Notes under the pieces: generated by a model
What the model saw: the letters and a program-made list of their open reading frames with translations, nothing else
The model's database searches: none
What the model was told of the DNA's origin: nothing
NCBI RefSeq assembly: GCF_019264485.1
Contig: NZ_JAHVAA010000012.1
Location: 186,001 to 250,000, forward strand
Length of the DNA stretch: 64,000 nucleotides
Source: Sediminibacterium sp.
GTDB lineage: Bacteria > Bacteroidota > Bacteroidia > Chitinophagales > Chitinophagaceae
Direction of reading: 5' to 3'
Shown: piece by piece, positions 37,073 to 46,867 of the stretch
Layout: every line of letters starts with the position of its first letter
Numbering within the stretch: position 1 is the first letter of the stretch
Program-made: the position numbers and the translations under genes

Positions 37073-37303
37073 ATCAATAAAAGATTCGTAATAACATTAA
37101 ATTACTCATGCCAAAGTCATGCACTGCCAGTCACAGGGCTTTGATTGTACTGGACTGTCAGACGTATCGACACTTTGCTTCAATGCAATTATAGCATATT
37201 ACGTATCTGTAGAAATTAACTTAAGTTAATTTCTACGGCCAGACTAACACATACCAAACAGCAATAGTTAATACAGCAGTAAAGGTTTTAATTACCGGCC
37301 GGA

Positions 37304-37729
37304 TTATAATTTCTTAAAAGTAAATGTGAGTTTATCACCAGGCATAACCGCATCTTTAGAAAACACCACCAAAGTGCTGCAATCGAAGCTTTGAATTTCA
37401 CCCTGTATTTGTCCATCACTTTCTATTTTATTACCAACCAGGTTCCAGGTGCCTTCATTATTTGTTGATGGATTACAAGAAACGCCCGCATCAATATTAT
37501 TATAGGTTTTGTTTGAATTTAATTTTACCTGATCATCTTTTTCGCAGTCATCTAAAAAAGACAGATAATCTATTTCTTGCGCCGATGCTGCTGCCTTATA
37601 CTTTAGCGACACAATTTTATAGGTTCCGGAAAGTGTAGTGATGGATGGGCTACAGTTTTGTGAAGGCTCTCCTTTCTTACATGAAGAAAGAATTACAAGG
37701 AATGTAAAAAGCGAATAAATGGTTTTCAT
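37304..37729 (-). CDS. Lipocalin-like domain lipoprotein
   Basis: MKTIYSLFTFLVILSSCKKGEPSQNCSPSITTLSGTYKIVSLKYKAAAS...NEGTWNLVGNKIESDGQ. Confidence 0.65.
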   Translation of the reverse strand: MKTIYSLFTFLVILSSCKKGEPSQNCSPSITTLSGTYKIVSLKYKAAASAQEIDYLSFLDDCEKDDQVKLNSNKTYNNIDAGVSCNPSTNNEGTWNLVGNKIESDGQIQGEIQSFDCSTLVVFSKDAVMPGDKLTFTFKKL

Positions 37730-37862
37730 TTTTAGCGATTTCGTTCTGCTCATTGTATTTGTTTTCAGGTTAATATTTAATTGTACAATTGTTGCAACAC
37801 AGAGGTTGTTTGTTCTATCGGTATAGTGCTATACTGATTTATCCTGCAGGAGGATCTGAAAT

Positions 37863-39941
37863 TTATTTTTTTACAGCTTTTATACTACCATTTGGCTGAA
37901 TAAGTATAAAAGCGATTACTTCTGCTTTTTCATTTGCTTCAAACTTTACACTATACCCACTAACGCCTTCAATGGTAAACTCATCTTTATTACCAGCTAT
38001 AAGTGTGTATTCAGGCTGTCCGGGTGTTTTCGACATAAGTGCAGCTCCTTTCAGATACACTTTTACAATTTGGCCACCAAGGTTATACTCACCAGTATAC
38101 TTTGTAAAATCATTGTTAGCAATAGTTTGCTTATGCTCTTTATTAATCACAGCAGCTTCTTCCTCTTTACTACTGCCAATTCTTTTCACCCGAAATGTTC
38201 CATTGGGTTGTATAAATACACAGGCGGGAATATTTCCTTTTTCATCTCTTTCAAACTTTATACTCACTCCTTTTGCCCCTTTTACAGCAAACTCATCCAG
38301 CTTTATGGGTAGCAAATCATAATCTGTCTGGCCGGGCACTGCAACTTTGAGCATATTTCCATCAGTGAGATATATTTTGGCAATTGTGCCATTAAAGTCA
38401 TAGTCTCCGCAATATTGCCTTGGATCACCCTTGATAATCTGACTAGTCGATACCTGCTTTTTAAACGCTATATCTTTTATACTGCTTTCAAAAGGTATTT
38501 TCAATGAAACAATAGAGCCATCAACCGCAACAGTAAATTCACCATTCACGGCTTCGCTGCCATCAAACACCGTTTCATCGATTGTGAATTTGAAATAGTT
38601 ATACTGAACATGTTTAATCCTCAAATTCCACCGGTTAAATGTTCCTGTTAATCCATCGTTATTGTCTTTTATAACAATTGTGCCATAGGCCTCATTTTTA
38701 TAAGTGCCACTGAAATCAGCGAATGCATGAGAAGGTTGTATTATTGTACCATTGTTATCTGCATTTACTGGCTGGTTATTTGCCTGCATTTTAAGCATGC
38801 CATTCCAGTCTCTGTAGCTCGCCCCAATCATCCTGTCGGCAATGATGTTGTGGAGAATACGCGGTACTTCTGAATTATTCTGATTTACGGATATAAATAT
38901 CCCAAGGCTGTCGGTTGGGAAAAAAGAAGCAAAAGAACTAAAACCGTTAATATTACCACCATGTCCAACGCCATAATGTCCTCTGTAATTAGCGGTATAC
39001 CAACCCAGACCATAATTGAAGAAGTAATAATCCGTCATTTGTTTGGATGGCAAATTGGCGGACACAATCATTTGTGAGCTTATAGCCTGTTTATAAAAAT
39101 CAGGGCTAATGATTTCTTTGCCCTCAAATTTCCCCTGGTTTGTCCACATCAACAGCCAGTTGGCCATATCTTTTGCTGTTGATACTATTCCTCCTGCCGG
39201 TGCTATGCCGTTCAAAGTGCCTGGAAGAAAATCTAACTTTTGCAGTTTACCATTTTTACTTACGTATCCGTAAGCATAATCGGGCGTGTTTGACAACTGA
39301 CCGGTTGATGAACTCTTCATAGCCAGTGGCGAAAAGAATTTTTCTTCAATGAGTTGCTCCCATTTTTTTTGATAAGTATTTTCCAGCAATCGTGCTATGG
39401 CAACATAGTTTAAGTTATTGTACTGAAAAGTTTGCCTGAGCGGGGCACTCGGTTCCAGATAACGTATCAAACGAACCATACTATCCCTGTTACCCATAGC
39501 GCCACTGTACCAGGCATAATCATGTCTGGGCAAACCTGTGCGGTGACAAAGCATATCCCTTACTGTTACATGAGCAGTGAGATCGCTGTTATAAAATTTT
39601 AATTCAGGGAAATATTGGTTGATGGGTGCATCCATATCGAGGTTAACATCCTTCATCAGGTAACCAACCAGGGATGCTGTAAAAGCTTTGGTACAGCTAC
39701 CTATGGCGAAACGGGTATTTTCTGTAACAGGCTTTTGATGCTCATGGTCTCTTACACCATAGCCCTTTGCCATCAGAATTTTATTCTTTTCAACTACCGA
39801 AATGGAAATACCCGGCACATTCCATTCTTTTAAAATCCGGTTGATCATGCTGTCCATACCCGCTAACCTTGTGTCATTCATTTGTGCCTTAGCTGCCACT
39901 GAAAGGCAGACCATCAGCATAGTTGTAATAATTTGCTTCAT
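37863..39941 (-). CDS. Serine hydrolase (class C beta-lactamase family) with repeated C-terminal modules
   Basis: TRFAIGSCTKAFTASLVGYL, YNNLNYVAIARLLE, GVGHGGNINGF motifs; two similar C-terminal repeats. Confidence 0.85.
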   Translation of the reverse strand: MKQIITTMLMVCLSVAAKAQMNDTRLAGMDSMINRILKEWNVPGISISVVEKNKILMAKGYGVRDHEHQKPVTENTRFAIGSCTKAFTASLVGYLMKDVNLDMDAPINQYFPELKFYNSDLTAHVTVRDMLCHRTGLPRHDYAWYSGAMGNRDSMVRLIRYLEPSAPLRQTFQYNNLNYVAIARLLENTYQKKWEQLIEEKFFSPLAMKSSSTGQLSNTPDYAYGYVSKNGKLQKLDFLPGTLNGIAPAGGIVSTAKDMANWLLMWTNQGKFEGKEIISPDFYKQAISSQMIVSANLPSKQMTDYYFFNYGLGWYTANYRGHYGVGHGGNINGFSSFASFFPTDSLGIFISVNQNNSEVPRILHNIIADRMIGASYRDWNGMLKMQANNQPVNADNNGTIIQPSHAFADFSGTYKNEAYGTIVIKDNNDGLTGTFNRWNLRIKHVQYNYFKFTIDETVFDGSEAVNGEFTVAVDGSIVSLKIPFESSIKDIAFKKQVSTSQIIKGDPRQYCGDYDFNGTIAKIYLTDGNMLKVAVPGQTDYDLLPIKLDEFAVKGAKGVSIKFERDEKGNIPACVFIQPNGTFRVKRIGSSKEEEAAVINKEHKQTIANNDFTKYTGEYNLGGQIVKVYLKGAALMSKTPGQPEYTLIAGNKDEFTIEGVSGYSVKFEANEKAEVIAFILIQPNGSIKAVKK

Positions 39942-40247
39942 TTAGTTATTCACTGGTTTAAATTTGATGGAGCAACGCAAGTGTTTGCTCCATCATTTAT
40001 TTAATAATGATGTTTACAATCCGCAGTAAAAATCATTACAGTTACTGGCTTACAAGACCTGCCCTGCAATAAGAGACCAAGCAAATGGCTATTGAAAATC
40101 AGCAGTTTACGAGATTTAATGTACAAGGATTACCTACCTTACAGGATGATCCCCGCATGTGAGAGATTTCTAATTGCAACGCGCTAACTAATCGATGCAT
40201 TATTGTATTGGCAGCATATGACCAATTGATTGAACTATCCCCGGCTT

Positions 40248-41033
40248 CTATGGTTTCCGGCACCTGATGTGAAGAAAATAACCTACAACCGCTGCACTTT
40301 GCAAGGATGGCTTCTCTCTGATATGTTCATCAGATGGACAGGGTTCATTGATCTCCTCTATTGAAAAGCCGGCATTGATAACAGCATTCATCCAGAAAGT
40401 CAAAGTCCGATGAAAACGGGGCACTTGAAACTGTGGTGTCTGTTCTTTTATTTGTGGTGGAGTATTCCTAAATATCCACTCCTCAATTTCGCCGTCATTA
40501 CCTGAAAAATATTCACCCACGGCTACTGCATAGGTTTTCCCCTCGGTATTACGTAACTTTTTTAAATAAGGAGGTTTAAAACAGGGATGTTCGATAGAGA
40601 ATTGGAAAAAGCTGCCTGGTTTTAAAACCCTGTATGCTTCCTGTATTGCTTTTTCGGGTTCAGGTAAATCCATGAGGCACATAAAAGATACAGCAAAATC
40701 GAAGCGCTCGTTTTGAAAGGGTAATTGGGTGGCGCTTGCAACTGCATAGTGTATACCTAAAGGAAATTCTCGCTCAATCACTTCGGCACTTTCGATGAAG
40801 GCAGGCGCAATATCAATTGCCTGCAGTATCGCTCCCCGGTCTGCCAATAGCCTTGTATTATAGCCCTCCCCACATCCAATATCGATTCCTTCTTTGTTCT
40901 TTATATCCGGCAGTGTGGCGAAGAAGGCAGGTGTATTTAAATAATCCCTGTACACATCGTATCCTGCCCTTACCAAATTGGTCCATACAGGCGCATTCCT
41001 GTTCCAGTACTGGCCTACTTCAGTTTCATTCAT
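40248..41033 (-). CDS. Class I SAM-dependent methyltransferase
   Basis: NKEGIDIGCGEGYNTRLLADRGA...LPFQNERFDFAVSFMCLMDLPEPEKAIQEAYRVLKPG. Confidence 0.88.
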   Translation of the reverse strand: MNETEVGQYWNRNAPVWTNLVRAGYDVYRDYLNTPAFFATLPDIKNKEGIDIGCGEGYNTRLLADRGAILQAIDIAPAFIESAEVIEREFPLGIHYAVASATQLPFQNERFDFAVSFMCLMDLPEPEKAIQEAYRVLKPGSFFQFSIEHPCFKPPYLKKLRNTEGKTYAVAVGEYFSGNDGEIEEWIFRNTPPQIKEQTPQFQVPRFHRTLTFWMNAVINAGFSIEEINEPCPSDEHIREKPSLQSAAVVGYFLHIRCRKP

Positions 41034-41677
41034 AAACTTGTATTTTTTGAGGGAGTACTAATTAAAAGAATAGCAGCTATAATTTTCCAGCTTACAAGGC
41101 TGAAAATAAAAAGACCGAAACCTAATGCAGAGGTGAAATTAAACTTCATAAGAAGCCCAAGCATGGTAACCACTACAATCAGCAAACCATAATAGCCCAG
41201 CCATTTCGAAAGTTCACCTGTAGCTGTTATAATAAGAGACCAGATTACAATAGCAAGAGAAAGTGCTATAATAAAAATATAGTCCATAGATGTACCTATA
41301 AGCCATCCATAGTTGCGTATTGCATGTAAAACAGCCCCATCAACCGTACTACCGGAGTAGTTTGATGCAAACATGGGTAATACAAAGCCATTGACAGTAC
41401 CGGCAATCATTACCGCTATAAGTCCAAAACAAGTAACAGAAAATGCCAGAAAGGATATTCGGCTCTTTGTTGCCAAAGCAGTTGCCAAGCCCCAAAAGCC
41501 AAAAGCGATAAAAGGAATACTGATAAGCGCTAAAATGTGTGAAACGATAAATATCTCTTTTTTACCGGCTATCTCTGCAAGACTCCCCCCTACCGGGTGT
41601 ATTGCCATCGTAAGGGTTGCCAGGACTGCGCCTGTTAATAAACTGATACCTGATGCTTTTTTAAATTGCTTTTCCAT
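41030..41677 (-). CDS. Hypothetical multi-TM membrane protein
   Basis: Six hydrophobic stretches; overlaps methyltransferase start by 4 bp. Confidence 0.65.
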   Translation of the reverse strand: MEKQFKKASGISLLTGAVLATLTMAIHPVGGSLAEIAGKKEIFIVSHILALISIPFIAFGFWGLATALATKSRISFLAFSVTCFGLIAVMIAGTVNGFVLPMFASNYSGSTVDGAVLHAIRNYGWLIGTSMDYIFIIALSLAIVIWSLIITATGELSKWLGYYGLLIVVVTMLGLLMKFNFTSALGFGLFIFSLVSWKIIAAILLISTPSKNTSL

Positions 41678-41804
41678 TATTTTTTTCTTGAAAAGCAAAG
41701 ATTAGACTGGAACCTTAAAGCATCACTTGACGAATGTCAATAAATAAAACCTAAGGTGGTATGCTATTAAAATCAATCACCCCTACGATTCAAAACTCAT
41801 TATT

Positions 41805-41935
41805 GCTCCTGGGCCGAATGGCCTCGTCCCTGCTACCGGGCTGCATTGGCCTCTGATCAGATCTGCTGCGCATGATCTGATCTGTCTTCGCTGCGCTTGA
41901 CACCGACCCCAATGAGGCCCGTCCACAGGGACTGA
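41805..41935. repeat. GC-rich mosaic fold-back element
   Basis: Left GTCCCTGCTACCGGGCTGCATTGGCCTC versus reverse complement of right GTCCCTGTGGACGGGCCTCATTGGGGTC (matching blocks 7+5+6+2), plus inner stem GATCAGATC / GATCTGATC. Confidence 0.65.
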
Positions 41936-42034
41936 TTAAAAATGATTCATTTTAACTGGCTCATACTCGGCAGTTTTAATGCGCCTCTTTATTTCTTAAA
42001 TATATAAATAGCAAATAACACAACACGTTAAAAC

Positions 42035-42586
42035 CTATTTTTTACCCCTTATACGGCTAAGTGTTTCAGGTGCAATCTTCAGGTAAGAGGCAATCATTTT
42101 TAGCGGAAACTGCTGAAAGAGTTGGGGTCTTGAAGAAAAGAGCTGACTATGTTTCTCCTCAGCTGTATTGGCATGATCGAAATAGCGAACCCTTGATACG
42201 GTTTGTTCCAGCACTTTACCCAACTGAAAAAATGAGGGTGATAGCGCAATCAATTCATGTACTGACATGAGCGATAATTCTACAACTGTTAGTTCAGAAT
42301 ATGCTTTGATCGTTACTGTGGAAGGTTTTTGGGTAACAAAACTTGAATGATTCAGGCACCAGTCATCCTTCATATGCAGGTCTATAATATTTTCGTCAAT
42401 ATCATCATACGAAAATTGGTATGCTTCACCTGAAACAATATAAAAAGCCGATTTGCAAACATCCCCTTCATTCAGGAGTATTTCATTCTTTTTAAAATTT
42501 CGGCTGACTGCTTTTTCAGTAAACAGTACCACTTCCTCGGCTGTAAAATGACCAATGCTTTTAAGTAAACCTTCCGTTACATTCAT
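42035..42586 (-). CDS. Crp/Fnr family transcriptional regulator (cyclic-nucleotide-binding domain)
   Basis: KKNEILLNEGDVCKSAFYIVSGEAYQFSYDD...FPLKMIASYLKIAPETLSRIRGKK. Confidence 0.85.
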   Translation of the reverse strand: MNVTEGLLKSIGHFTAEEVVLFTEKAVSRNFKKNEILLNEGDVCKSAFYIVSGEAYQFSYDDIDENIIDLHMKDDWCLNHSSFVTQKPSTVTIKAYSELTVVELSLMSVHELIALSPSFFQLGKVLEQTVSRVRYFDHANTAEEKHSQLFSSRPQLFQQFPLKMIASYLKIAPETLSRIRGKK

Positions 42587-42588
42587 GA

Positions 42589-43752
42589 TTAACCCTTTTG
42601 ATTCGAAAGCTGACTCATATATTCAGAAGGCGACTGTCCGGTTACTTTTTTGAAATTCTTGTTAAATGAAGACTTGGAATTGAACCCACATTCATAAGCA
42701 ATGCTCATGATGGTGAACTGGCTGTTTGCCGGAAGGCTGATCAACTTTTTAAATTCTTCTACCCGCAATGTATTAATATAATCAAAAAAGTTTTTGTTTT
42801 CTCTTTCATTAATTACCTGTGAAAGATAATTGGAATGAACATTTAACCTGGCCGCCAGGGTTACAAGCGATAATTCGGGCTCTGTATAGCTTTTTTCTTC
42901 GGCCATTACCTGTTTTAATCTGTTGTGCAGATCTTCAGCCATTTCAGGGGTCAGGCCAGAATTGGCATATTTTTTTTTCTGAAGATTGGTTGCTGTTTCT
43001 TCTTCCGGTGCTGGTTCGGCTATTTCCTTTTTAGCGAATGGTGGTGTTTTAGGCTCAATATCGCCAGCTAAGAAAACCTGTTTTTTTCCAAATATTCCTA
43101 CTTGCCGGATACCGAGAAATCCGAGAAGGGTTACAAAAACAACACCAGCCCCGAAAATGATCGAATTCTTTTTAAATACAATGATGATTATCCAGATTAC
43201 CAATAGTCCATAAATTAAATACCGTAACCAATTCAGGTTAATTCTTTCCTCGTAGGAAAACTGTTCTCCTATATTTTTTTTGTGCTTTCGCAATAAAATA
43301 AATGACCAGATGACATAGACCAATCCCGACAAATGAATGGTGCTAAGTAAAATGGTATTGGCGGTTTCGTACCCTTTCCCTTTATTCAGGTAAATCTCCA
43401 TTTTCTCTTCGGCACTAAGCAGGTATATTGGCATCAGGTAAATAACAGTAATCAATGCCGGCAAAAAATGCAGCCACCATTTCTTTTTATTGGATGGAAG
43501 CAGATTGGTGGAAGCTGCTGTATATAAATAAAGAAACGGGCCATGTAAAAGCGGAAAACAACTTCCCACAGACATTATCCAGTGAATATTATCAATATTG
43601 GCAGGTTGCAGGTTTATTACATACAGAATGGTATGTACAGCAATAGCGAATAGCCAGATAGCTAGAATATTGTCAGCAAGATTTTTGCCTTTCTTGGTGA
43701 CCAAAATCAATAAAAGAAATAAATTGATCCCTAATCCTATGTAGTAAATCAT
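42589..43752 (-). CDS. AraC family helix-turn-helix regulator with N-terminal TM region
   Basis: LSLVTLAARLNVHSNYLSQVINERENKNFFDYINTLRVEEFKKL...FTIMSIAYECGFNSKSSFNKNFKKVTGQSPSEY. Confidence 0.9.
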   Translation of the reverse strand: MIYYIGLGINLFLLLILVTKKGKNLADNILAIWLFAIAVHTILYVINLQPANIDNIHWIMSVGSCFPLLHGPFLYLYTAASTNLLPSNKKKWWLHFLPALITVIYLMPIYLLSAEEKMEIYLNKGKGYETANTILLSTIHLSGLVYVIWSFILLRKHKKNIGEQFSYEERINLNWLRYLIYGLLVIWIIIIVFKKNSIIFGAGVVFVTLLGFLGIRQVGIFGKKQVFLAGDIEPKTPPFAKKEIAEPAPEEETATNLQKKKYANSGLTPEMAEDLHNRLKQVMAEEKSYTEPELSLVTLAARLNVHSNYLSQVINERENKNFFDYINTLRVEEFKKLISLPANSQFTIMSIAYECGFNSKSSFNKNFKKVTGQSPSEYMSQLSNQKG

Positions 43753-43896
43753 CTCGTTGACAATAACTTAACTTTATCCTGCATTCCGGATAAAGTTAAT
43801 TGAAAAATTGACCCAATTGCCCGTATTAGTGCCGTAAGGTAATGCCCCATGCATTACCTTAATAAAAAAGAGCCCTAATTGCTTAGAACTCTTTTC

Positions 43897-43973
43897 TGGT
43901 CGGGACGACTGGATTCGAACCAGCGACCTCTTGCACCCCATGCAAACGCGCTACCGGGCTGCGCTACGTCCCG
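43897..43973 (-). tRNA. tRNA-Pro (anticodon GGG), CCA encoded
   Basis: CGGGACGTAGCGCAGCCCGGTAGCGCGTTTGCATGGGGTGCAAGAGGTCGCTGGTTCGAATCCAGTCGTCCCGACCA; loop ATGGGGT. Confidence 0.92.
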
Positions 43974-44085
43974 CAAAAACCAAATCAGACATCTGACATC
44001 TGCCATCAGACATCCGAAAGGGGCTGCAAATATAGGGGTAAAACAAAATTTCAGGTTATATTGCACAAAATTTTATACCCGCTAC

Positions 44086-45348
44086 ATGAAGATCCTCATC
44101 AGGCAGGCTAAGATCGCCGATACAAATGCATCAATCAACAGACAGGTCAGGGATATTTTAATTGAGGATGGTATCATTACGCAAATTGCAGCTAAAATTA
44201 ACGGTTCGGCCGATCAGGAGATCAGTGCTGATGGCTTAACTGTTTCTCCCGGCTGGGTGGATATTTTTGCACATGGCTGCGATCCGGGATTTGAATACAA
44301 AGAAACCCTCGATACACTGGCCGCCGCCGCCGCCGCTGGAGGCTATACACAGGTATTTGCACTGGCCGACAATAAACCCGTTACAGATAATAAGGCACAG
44401 GTAGAATATATCAGGCTGGGGTCACAGCATTTACCCGCCAGCATCCTCCCTATTGGAGCCATCACCCAAAAAATGGAAGGTAATTCACTGGCAGAAATGT
44501 ATGACATGCGCAACAGCGGTGCCGTAGCATTCTCCGATGGTTTGAAACCGGTTCAGTCACCCGGTCTTTTCCTGAAAGCCTTACAATATGTAAAAGCATT
44601 TGATGGCGTGCTCATTCAATTACCTATCGATAAAAGTATCAGTGCAGGCGGACTCATTAACGAGGGTATTGTTTCCACGAGACTGGGTTTACCCGGACTA
44701 CCTACGCTGGCCGAAGAACTTTTTATTAAAAGAGACCTTGATTTACTGAGGTATACCGGTTCAAAATTGCACCTCACGGGTATTTCAACCGCCAATAGTG
44801 TATTGCTGATACAGGCCGCTAAAGCGGAGGGATTAGCGGTAACCTGCAGTGTTACACCTTATCACCTGTTTTTCTGTGATGAGGATCTGCAAGAATATGA
44901 TACCAACCTGAAAGTAAATCCACCCCTTCGCTCCAGGGCCGATATGCTGGCTTTGCGTAAAGCGGTACAGGATGGCGTAATAGATTGTATTGCTTCGCAC
45001 CATATACCCCAGGACTGGGATCATAAGACCTGCGAATTTGAATATGCTGCTTATGGTATGCTGGGTTTACAAACCGTATTTGCTGTGCTGAACGAAACCA
45101 TTCCCGGTTTAAATGATGAGGCATTGGTGGCACTGTTATCCAACAATGCACGTAATATTTTTGGCTTAACACAGACCAATATTCAGGAAGGTGCGGAGGC
45201 AGAACTGACTTTGTTTTCAAGATCGGCGGGCAGTATGCTGACAAAAGAAAACCTGAAAAGCAAATCTGCCAATACTGCTTTTATGAACAGACCCATGAAA
45301 GGCGCTGTGTTGGCCACTATCCATAAAGGTCAAATTCATCAACCATAA
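44086..45348 (+). CDS. pyrC: Dihydroorotase
   Basis: MKILIRQAKIADTNASI...SPGWVDIFAHGCDPGFEYKETLDTLAAAAAAGGYTQV...CIASHHIPQDWDHKTCEFEYAAYGMLGLQT; start trimmed from the tRNA-overlapping ORF. Confidence 0.9.
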   Translation: MKILIRQAKIADTNASINRQVRDILIEDGIITQIAAKINGSADQEISADGLTVSPGWVDIFAHGCDPGFEYKETLDTLAAAAAAGGYTQVFALADNKPVTDNKAQVEYIRLGSQHLPASILPIGAITQKMEGNSLAEMYDMRNSGAVAFSDGLKPVQSPGLFLKALQYVKAFDGVLIQLPIDKSISAGGLINEGIVSTRLGLPGLPTLAEELFIKRDLDLLRYTGSKLHLTGISTANSVLLIQAAKAEGLAVTCSVTPYHLFFCDEDLQEYDTNLKVNPPLRSRADMLALRKAVQDGVIDCIASHHIPQDWDHKTCEFEYAAYGMLGLQTVFAVLNETIPGLNDEALVALLSNNARNIFGLTQTNIQEGAEAELTLFSRSAGSMLTKENLKSKSANTAFMNRPMKGAVLATIHKGQIHQP

Positions 45349-45360
45349 ACCAACTGATAC

Positions 45361-45903
45361 ATGAAACCTAACTTCAATCAAACTGCCATTACCTATGGCG
45401 TCATTACAGGTTTAATTTTTCTGGTCATCACTTTTGCGGCATGGGCTGTGGGAAGTGCAGAATCTTTTGTTAACATTACCGGTATCGCCGTTTTCGTTCC
45501 CTATGTAATTGTTACACTGATTATAGTTGGGATTAAAATTCGCAAGCAAAATGATAACCTGATGACTTTTGCTGAAGCACTCAAATTTACTTTCCTGGCT
45601 TATGTGGTTTATGCAATTATAGAAGCTATTGGTAATTATGTTCTCTATGCCTGGGTTGACCCCGACCTTACCGCAAAAGTGTTTGAAATTGGTTTGAAGA
45701 AAACACAAAAAATGATGGAAGCTTTTGGTGCATCAGAACAGCAGATGGAAGATGCAATGGATAAAGTAAAAAATGAACCTCAGCATACTTCTTTCAAACA
45801 GATTTTCCTTGGTCTGGGCGTAACGCTTATATGGAACTTTGTTAAATCTTTATTGATCAGCCTTATTATCAGAAGAGAGCCTAAATTCGAGGATCAATTA
45901 TAA
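45361..45903 (+). CDS. DUF4199 domain-containing membrane protein
   Basis: ITYGVITGLIFLVITFAAWAVGSAESFVNI...DNLMTFAEALKFTFLAYVVYAIIEAIGNYVLYAWVDPD. Confidence 0.75.
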   Translation: MKPNFNQTAITYGVITGLIFLVITFAAWAVGSAESFVNITGIAVFVPYVIVTLIIVGIKIRKQNDNLMTFAEALKFTFLAYVVYAIIEAIGNYVLYAWVDPDLTAKVFEIGLKKTQKMMEAFGASEQQMEDAMDKVKNEPQHTSFKQIFLGLGVTLIWNFVKSLLISLIIRREPKFEDQL

Positions 45904-45911
45904 ATTCAAGT

Positions 45912-46856
45912 ATGGATCTGTCAATAGTCGTTCCCCTTTTAAATGAAGACGAGTCGCTTCCCGAATTATGCGGATGGATTGAGTCTGTAATGCAGCAGAA
46001 TGGCTATTCCTATGAAGTGATCCTGGTGGATGACGGCAGTACCGATGCCAGTTGGGAAGTAATACAAACCATTGGAACAAAGAATTCGAATTTCAAAGGC
46101 ATCAAGTTTCAACGTAATTATGGTAAATCAGCCGCATTAAATGAAGGTTTTAAAGCAGCCAGTGGTGATGTAATCATTACCATGGATGCAGATATGCAGG
46201 ATTCTCCCGACGAGATACCTGAACTTCGCCGTATGATCATTGAAGAAGGTTATGATATGGTGAGTGGCTGGAAGAAAAAAAGATTTGATAACACACTCAC
46301 TAAAAATATTCCTTCGAAATTATTCAATGCTGTTGCGCGGAAAAGTTCAGGTATCCGTTTACACGATTTTAACTGCGGACTAAAGGCATACAGAAAAAAA
46401 GTAGTGAAGAGTATTGAAGTATATGGCGAAATGCATCGTTATATACCTATTCTCGCTAAATGGAGCGGTTTCAGAAAGATTGGAGAAAAAGTGGTAGAAC
46501 ACCGTGCACGTAAATACGGTGTTACAAAATTTGGCTGGCAGCGTTTTGTCAACGGCTTTCTCGATCTGGCTACTATTATGTTCTTAGGTAAGTTTGGTAA
46601 AAGACCCATGCAGTTTTTTGGCTTGCTGGGTACCCTGTTTTTCCTGGTAGGTTTGGGAGCCAGTATATCACTGGTGATTGCCAAATTTATTTCAACTGAT
46701 TTCTCTCTCACCAACAGACCCAGTTTTTATATTGCTTTAACCACTATGATTATTGGTATGCAATTATTCCTCACAGGTTTTGTGGCGGAACTGGTGGCCC
46801 GCAATGCTTCGGAAAGAAACGTATACCTCATTGAAGAAAAATCGGGACTGGACTGA
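45912..46856 (+). CDS. Glycosyltransferase family 2 protein (DPM1/GtrB-like)
   Basis: MDLSIVVPLLNEDESLPELCGWIESVM...MDADMQDSPDEIPEL. Confidence 0.92.
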   Translation: MDLSIVVPLLNEDESLPELCGWIESVMQQNGYSYEVILVDDGSTDASWEVIQTIGTKNSNFKGIKFQRNYGKSAALNEGFKAASGDVIITMDADMQDSPDEIPELRRMIIEEGYDMVSGWKKKRFDNTLTKNIPSKLFNAVARKSSGIRLHDFNCGLKAYRKKVVKSIEVYGEMHRYIPILAKWSGFRKIGEKVVEHRARKYGVTKFGWQRFVNGFLDLATIMFLGKFGKRPMQFFGLLGTLFFLVGLGASISLVIAKFISTDFSLTNRPSFYIALTTMIIGMQLFLTGFVAELVARNASERNVYLIEEKSGLD

Positions 46857-46867
46857 TTGAATGATGC

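Noticed and set aside
43879-44085. N-terminal extension of the dihydroorotase ORF (MLRTLFWSGRLDSNQRPLAPHANALPGCATSRK...)
   Set aside because: This segment is the antisense of tRNA-Pro; LDSNQRP-like peptides are a typical artefact of translating tRNA genes.
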